Shown piece by piece: positions 4,880-6,544 of a stretch of DNA of 6,544 nt. A program made the position numbers and the translations under genes. The notes beneath the pieces were generated by a model that saw only the letters and a list, made by a program, of their open reading frames with translations, did not search any database and was not told the DNA's origin. Each line of letters begins with the position of its first letter. Position 1 is the stretch's first letter. Origin of the DNA: an uncultured Oscillospiraceae bacterium (GTDB lineage Bacteria > Bacillota > Clostridia > Oscillospirales > Oscillospiraceae); contig CAAEKI010000016.1 of the NCBI GenBank assembly GCA_900756495.1, positions 1 to 6,544 of the forward strand, in the 5' to 3' direction.

Positions 4880-5557
4880 ATGGGCAAACGAAAAGAGCTT
4901 GGGCTCGACGAGAAAGTCTCACTGGTGGAGGAATGCCTTACGGGGCGGCTGCGGATGCGGGAAGCGGCACGGCGGGCTGGTGTAGGACACTCAACCATGG
5001 AGAGCTGGATCAGCCGGTACCGCTCAGAAGGGATCTCGGCGTTAGAGGAGAATGGAAACCAGTCAAAACGGCGGTACGATGAGGACTTCAAGCGCAAAGT
5101 AGTGAAGGCATACGTGTCCGGGCAGGGCAGCAGCATGGCCATTGCGGAAAAGTATCATCTTCGCTCGGGGAACCTGGTATTGGACTGGGTAAAGGCGTAT
5201 CATGAAAGAAACTCCAAAAAAGAGACGGGGGGTTCTGTCATGAAAAAAGAACATACGGTGGAGGAACGGCTGCAGGTGGTGCTGTCCTGTCTAGACGGCG
5301 GGCAGCAGCTTGGGGATGTAGCGCAGGCGTATCAGGTGGAGAAGGCAACGCTGCGGAGCTGGGTGAAAAAGTACCGGGAGTTTGGGGCAGCAGGACTGGA
5401 AGACCGCCGCGGCCACCGGCTGGCGGATCAGACACCCCGGAGCCGGGATGAGGCCTTGCGGATTGAGAATGCCCAGTTAAAACAGGAGAATGAATTGCTG
5501 AAAATGGAGCTGTATCTGCGAAAAAAAGTGGAGGAGTTGGAAAGGGGGAATCACTGA
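4880..5557 (+). CDS. IS3-family transposase OrfA (three HTH modules and a leucine zipper)
   Basis: The DNA-binding subunit of the transposase recognises the terminal repeats. The ATG at 4880 is preceded by GGGGAGGG (4865-4872) at seven bases. Three helix-turn-helix units can be read: about residues 10-55 (REAARRAGVGHSTMESW), 65-110 (AIAEKYHLRSGNLVLDW) and 125-172 (GDVAQAYQVEKATLRSW). A coiled coil with heptad leucines follows (190-222, IENAQLKQENELLKMEL). At 225 aa it is long for an OrfA, which usually has one or two such units. A possible internal start exists at the ATG 5240 (M121), which would give only the third unit plus zipper. It is expressed alone or, after frameshifting at A7, fused to OrfB. 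Confidence 0.88.
   Translation: MGKRKELGLDEKVSLVEECLTGRLRMREAARRAGVGHSTMESWISRYRSEGISALEENGNQSKRRYDEDFKRKVVKAYVSGQGSSMAIAEKYHLRSGNLVLDWVKAYHERNSKKETGGSVMKKEHTVEERLQVVLSCLDGGQQLGDVAQAYQVEKATLRSWVKKYREFGAAGLEDRRGHRLADQTPRSRDEALRIENAQLKQENELLKMELYLRKKVEELERGNH
5521..5527 (+). promoter_or_regulatory. Programmed -1 frameshift site A-AAA-AAA
   Basis: Seven A residues sit in the orfA frame as cgA-AAA-AAA-gtg, an ideal X-XXY-YYZ heptamer. OrfB lies in the -1 frame, which is open from 5494, so slippage here joins 216 residues of OrfA to 308 residues of the orfB frame, a fusion transposase of about 524 aa. CGGC-AGGA-GCCG shortly downstream could be a small stimulatory hairpin. Confidence 0.78.
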
Positions 5558-5589
5558 GGCAGTTCCGGCAGGAGCCGCAGTATGAAGCG

Positions 5590-6453
5590 GTGCGCCGTGG
5601 TGTGGAAGACGAAGGTTTTCCTGTAAGTACGGCCTGCCGTGCGCTACATGTTTCCCGGGCCGGCTACTATCAGTGGCGCTCCGGGGAAGCCGGGATTCGT
5701 GTCACCGAGAACCAACGCATTGCCGGGCTGGTTGGAGAAATTCACCGTGAGAGCCCGGACAAGGGATACCGCCGTATTCGGGATGATTTGGACAAGTATT
5801 ACCATGCGCCGGTCAACGACAAGCGGGCGCTGCGCATCTGCCGCAGCCTGGGAATTCAGTCTGCGGTGAAGTATGCACCCCGGGGCTGCACCCGGTCGGC
5901 AGCCTCTCCCAAGCATCTGGCGGAGAATATACTGAACCGCAGGTTTTATGCGGACCGTCCCAACGAGAAGTGGCTCACCGATGTGACAGAGTTTCACTAT
6001 TACGTAGGCCCCACTATGCACAAGCTCTACCTAAGCGCCATCCTGGACCTGTGCGACCGGAGGATCGTCTCCTTTGCCATCCGGGATGCCAATGATACCG
6101 CTCTAGTGCACAACACTCTGGACCAGGCTTTAGAAACAAATCCCGGCGTCCACCCCATGCTCCACAGTGACCGGGGCTGTGCCTATACCACCCAGATTTT
6201 CCATGACAAATTGACGGCGGCGGGCATCACTCAAAGCATGTCCCGGGTGGGAAAGTGTACGGACAACGGCCCCATGGAGGGATTTTGGGGCATCCTCAAG
6301 CGGGAGCGCTACTATGGCCGGCGCTTCACCAGCCGGGCGGCTCTGGTCTGTATGATCCGGGAGTATATTACCTACTATAACTTCCGCCGCCTCCAGCGCG
6401 GATTGGGCGTACGGACTCCTATGGAGGTCCATGACTGCCTGCTGGCCGCATAA
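5590..6453 (+). CDS. IS3-family transposase OrfB (DDE integrase core)
   Basis: The catalytic part of the transposase cuts and joins DNA ends using two metal ions. An HTH_21-like region (CRALHVSRAGYYQWR, 16-30; GYRRIRDDL, 59-67) precedes an rve integrase core. The catalytic triad is visible: D131 in WLTDVTEF, D194 in LHSDRGCAY and E230 in DNGPMEGFWG, with 35 residues between the second D and E. The C-terminus has the usual YNFRRLQRGLG...TPMEV. The GTG at 5590 is only the first formal start and has no ribosome site. The frame continues upstream to 5494 and is probably read mostly by frameshifting from orfA. No lesion is seen. Confidence 0.9.
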   Translation: MRRGVEDEGFPVSTACRALHVSRAGYYQWRSGEAGIRVTENQRIAGLVGEIHRESPDKGYRRIRDDLDKYYHAPVNDKRALRICRSLGIQSAVKYAPRGCTRSAASPKHLAENILNRRFYADRPNEKWLTDVTEFHYYVGPTMHKLYLSAILDLCDRRIVSFAIRDANDTALVHNTLDQALETNPGVHPMLHSDRGCAYTTQIFHDKLTAAGITQSMSRVGKCTDNGPMEGFWGILKRERYYGRRFTSRAALVCMIREYITYYNFRRLQRGLGVRTPMEVHDCLLAA

Positions 6454-6508
6454 AGACCTGTATCTGCTCTGTATGGTTGGTAGGCAGAAATTTCATGCGT
6501 AAAGTGTA

Positions 6509-6544
6509 AATTATTTCCCTGTCTACTTGACGGGGAGCACACCA
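6509..6544 (-). repeat. Right terminal inverted repeat of the IS
   Basis: Read on the - strand it begins TGGTGTGCTCCC and matches the left repeat at 27 of 36 positions by eye. Its outer end is the last base of the window, so neither target duplication nor right flank can be seen. Confidence 0.8.

Larger units (their letters stand above)
4828..6544 (+). mobile_element. IS3-family (IS150-like) insertion sequence
   Basis: This is a copy-out/paste-in transposable element of 1717 bp beginning TGGT and ending ACCA. It has imperfect 36-bp terminal repeats and the standard IS3 layout: orfA with helix-turn-helix modules, a -1 frameshift site, and a DDE orfB. It interrupts the AT-hook gene at 4828. 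A 3-4 base target duplication is expected (the left copy would end with CTT at 4825-4827) but the right flank lies beyond the window. It appears intact and able to move. Confidence 0.87.

Noticed and set aside
1..6544. CRISPR array or rRNA genes
   Set aside because: No regularly spaced direct repeats of suitable length and no rRNA-like sequence were seen on either strand.

Overview
The window looks like an accessory, heavily rearranged stretch from an anaerobic gut member of the Bacillota (Clostridia, probably Oscillospiraceae/Oscillospirales). This is inferred from strong AGGAGG-type ribosome binding sites, the mixture of AT-rich and GC-rich blocks, a short secreted SLH-domain protein, an orphan Xer-like recombinase, a proline/glutamate-rich protein with AT-hook-like motifs of the kind carried by conjugative elements, and an IS3-family insertion sequence. 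No species is claimed.

Left part (1-1670). The first 180 bases hold no recognisable gene. At 181-225 lies the 3' half of a tRNA-Pro(TGG), running from the anticodon loop to an encoded CCA, without a matching 5' half. This is the usual form of an integration (att) scar. A perfect 10-bp intrinsic terminator follows directly. Next is a DUF4417-family gene whose recognisable N-terminal sequence continues upstream of the first possible start codon, so it appears beheaded at the junction. The protein continues through a glycine-rich linker and a polymorphic-toxin-like PHDH segment into a third, C-terminal module. That module has its own in-frame Shine-Dalgarno and ATG. A terminator at 1641-1670 closes this unit.

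Middle part (1753-3858). A tyrosine recombinase of the Xer type has a normal catalytic domain, except that the HxxR histidine is leucine, and a first ~80 residues unlike the family. Downstream is a 415-base non-coding stretch with an 11-bp inverted repeat about 225 bp apart. Between the arms sits a reasonable promoter pointing at a small secreted SLH-domain gene. A recombinase, an inverted repeat, a promoter and a surface-protein gene in this order suggest a phase-variable promoter switch. The SLH gene is frameshifted after the signal peptide region, and the recombinase looks damaged, so the system may be decayed or locked. A 15-bp terminator hairpin ends it.

Right part (3859-6544). A hairpin-rich non-coding stretch leads to a well-initiated gene for an acidic, proline-rich, AT-hook-bearing protein. 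It resembles the N-terminal part of ParB-like proteins of integrative elements. The gene is cut at 4828 by a 1717-bp IS3-family element (IS150-like) with 36-bp imperfect terminal repeats, an orfA with three helix-turn-helix modules, an A7 frameshift site and a DDE orfB. The window ends exactly on the last base of the right inverted repeat, which suggests an assembly break at a repeated element.

Overall, several unrelated accessory pieces have been truncated or frameshifted beside one another. The most interesting candidates are the recombinase/inverted-repeat/promoter/SLH arrangement and the three-module DUF4417 protein with an internal start.
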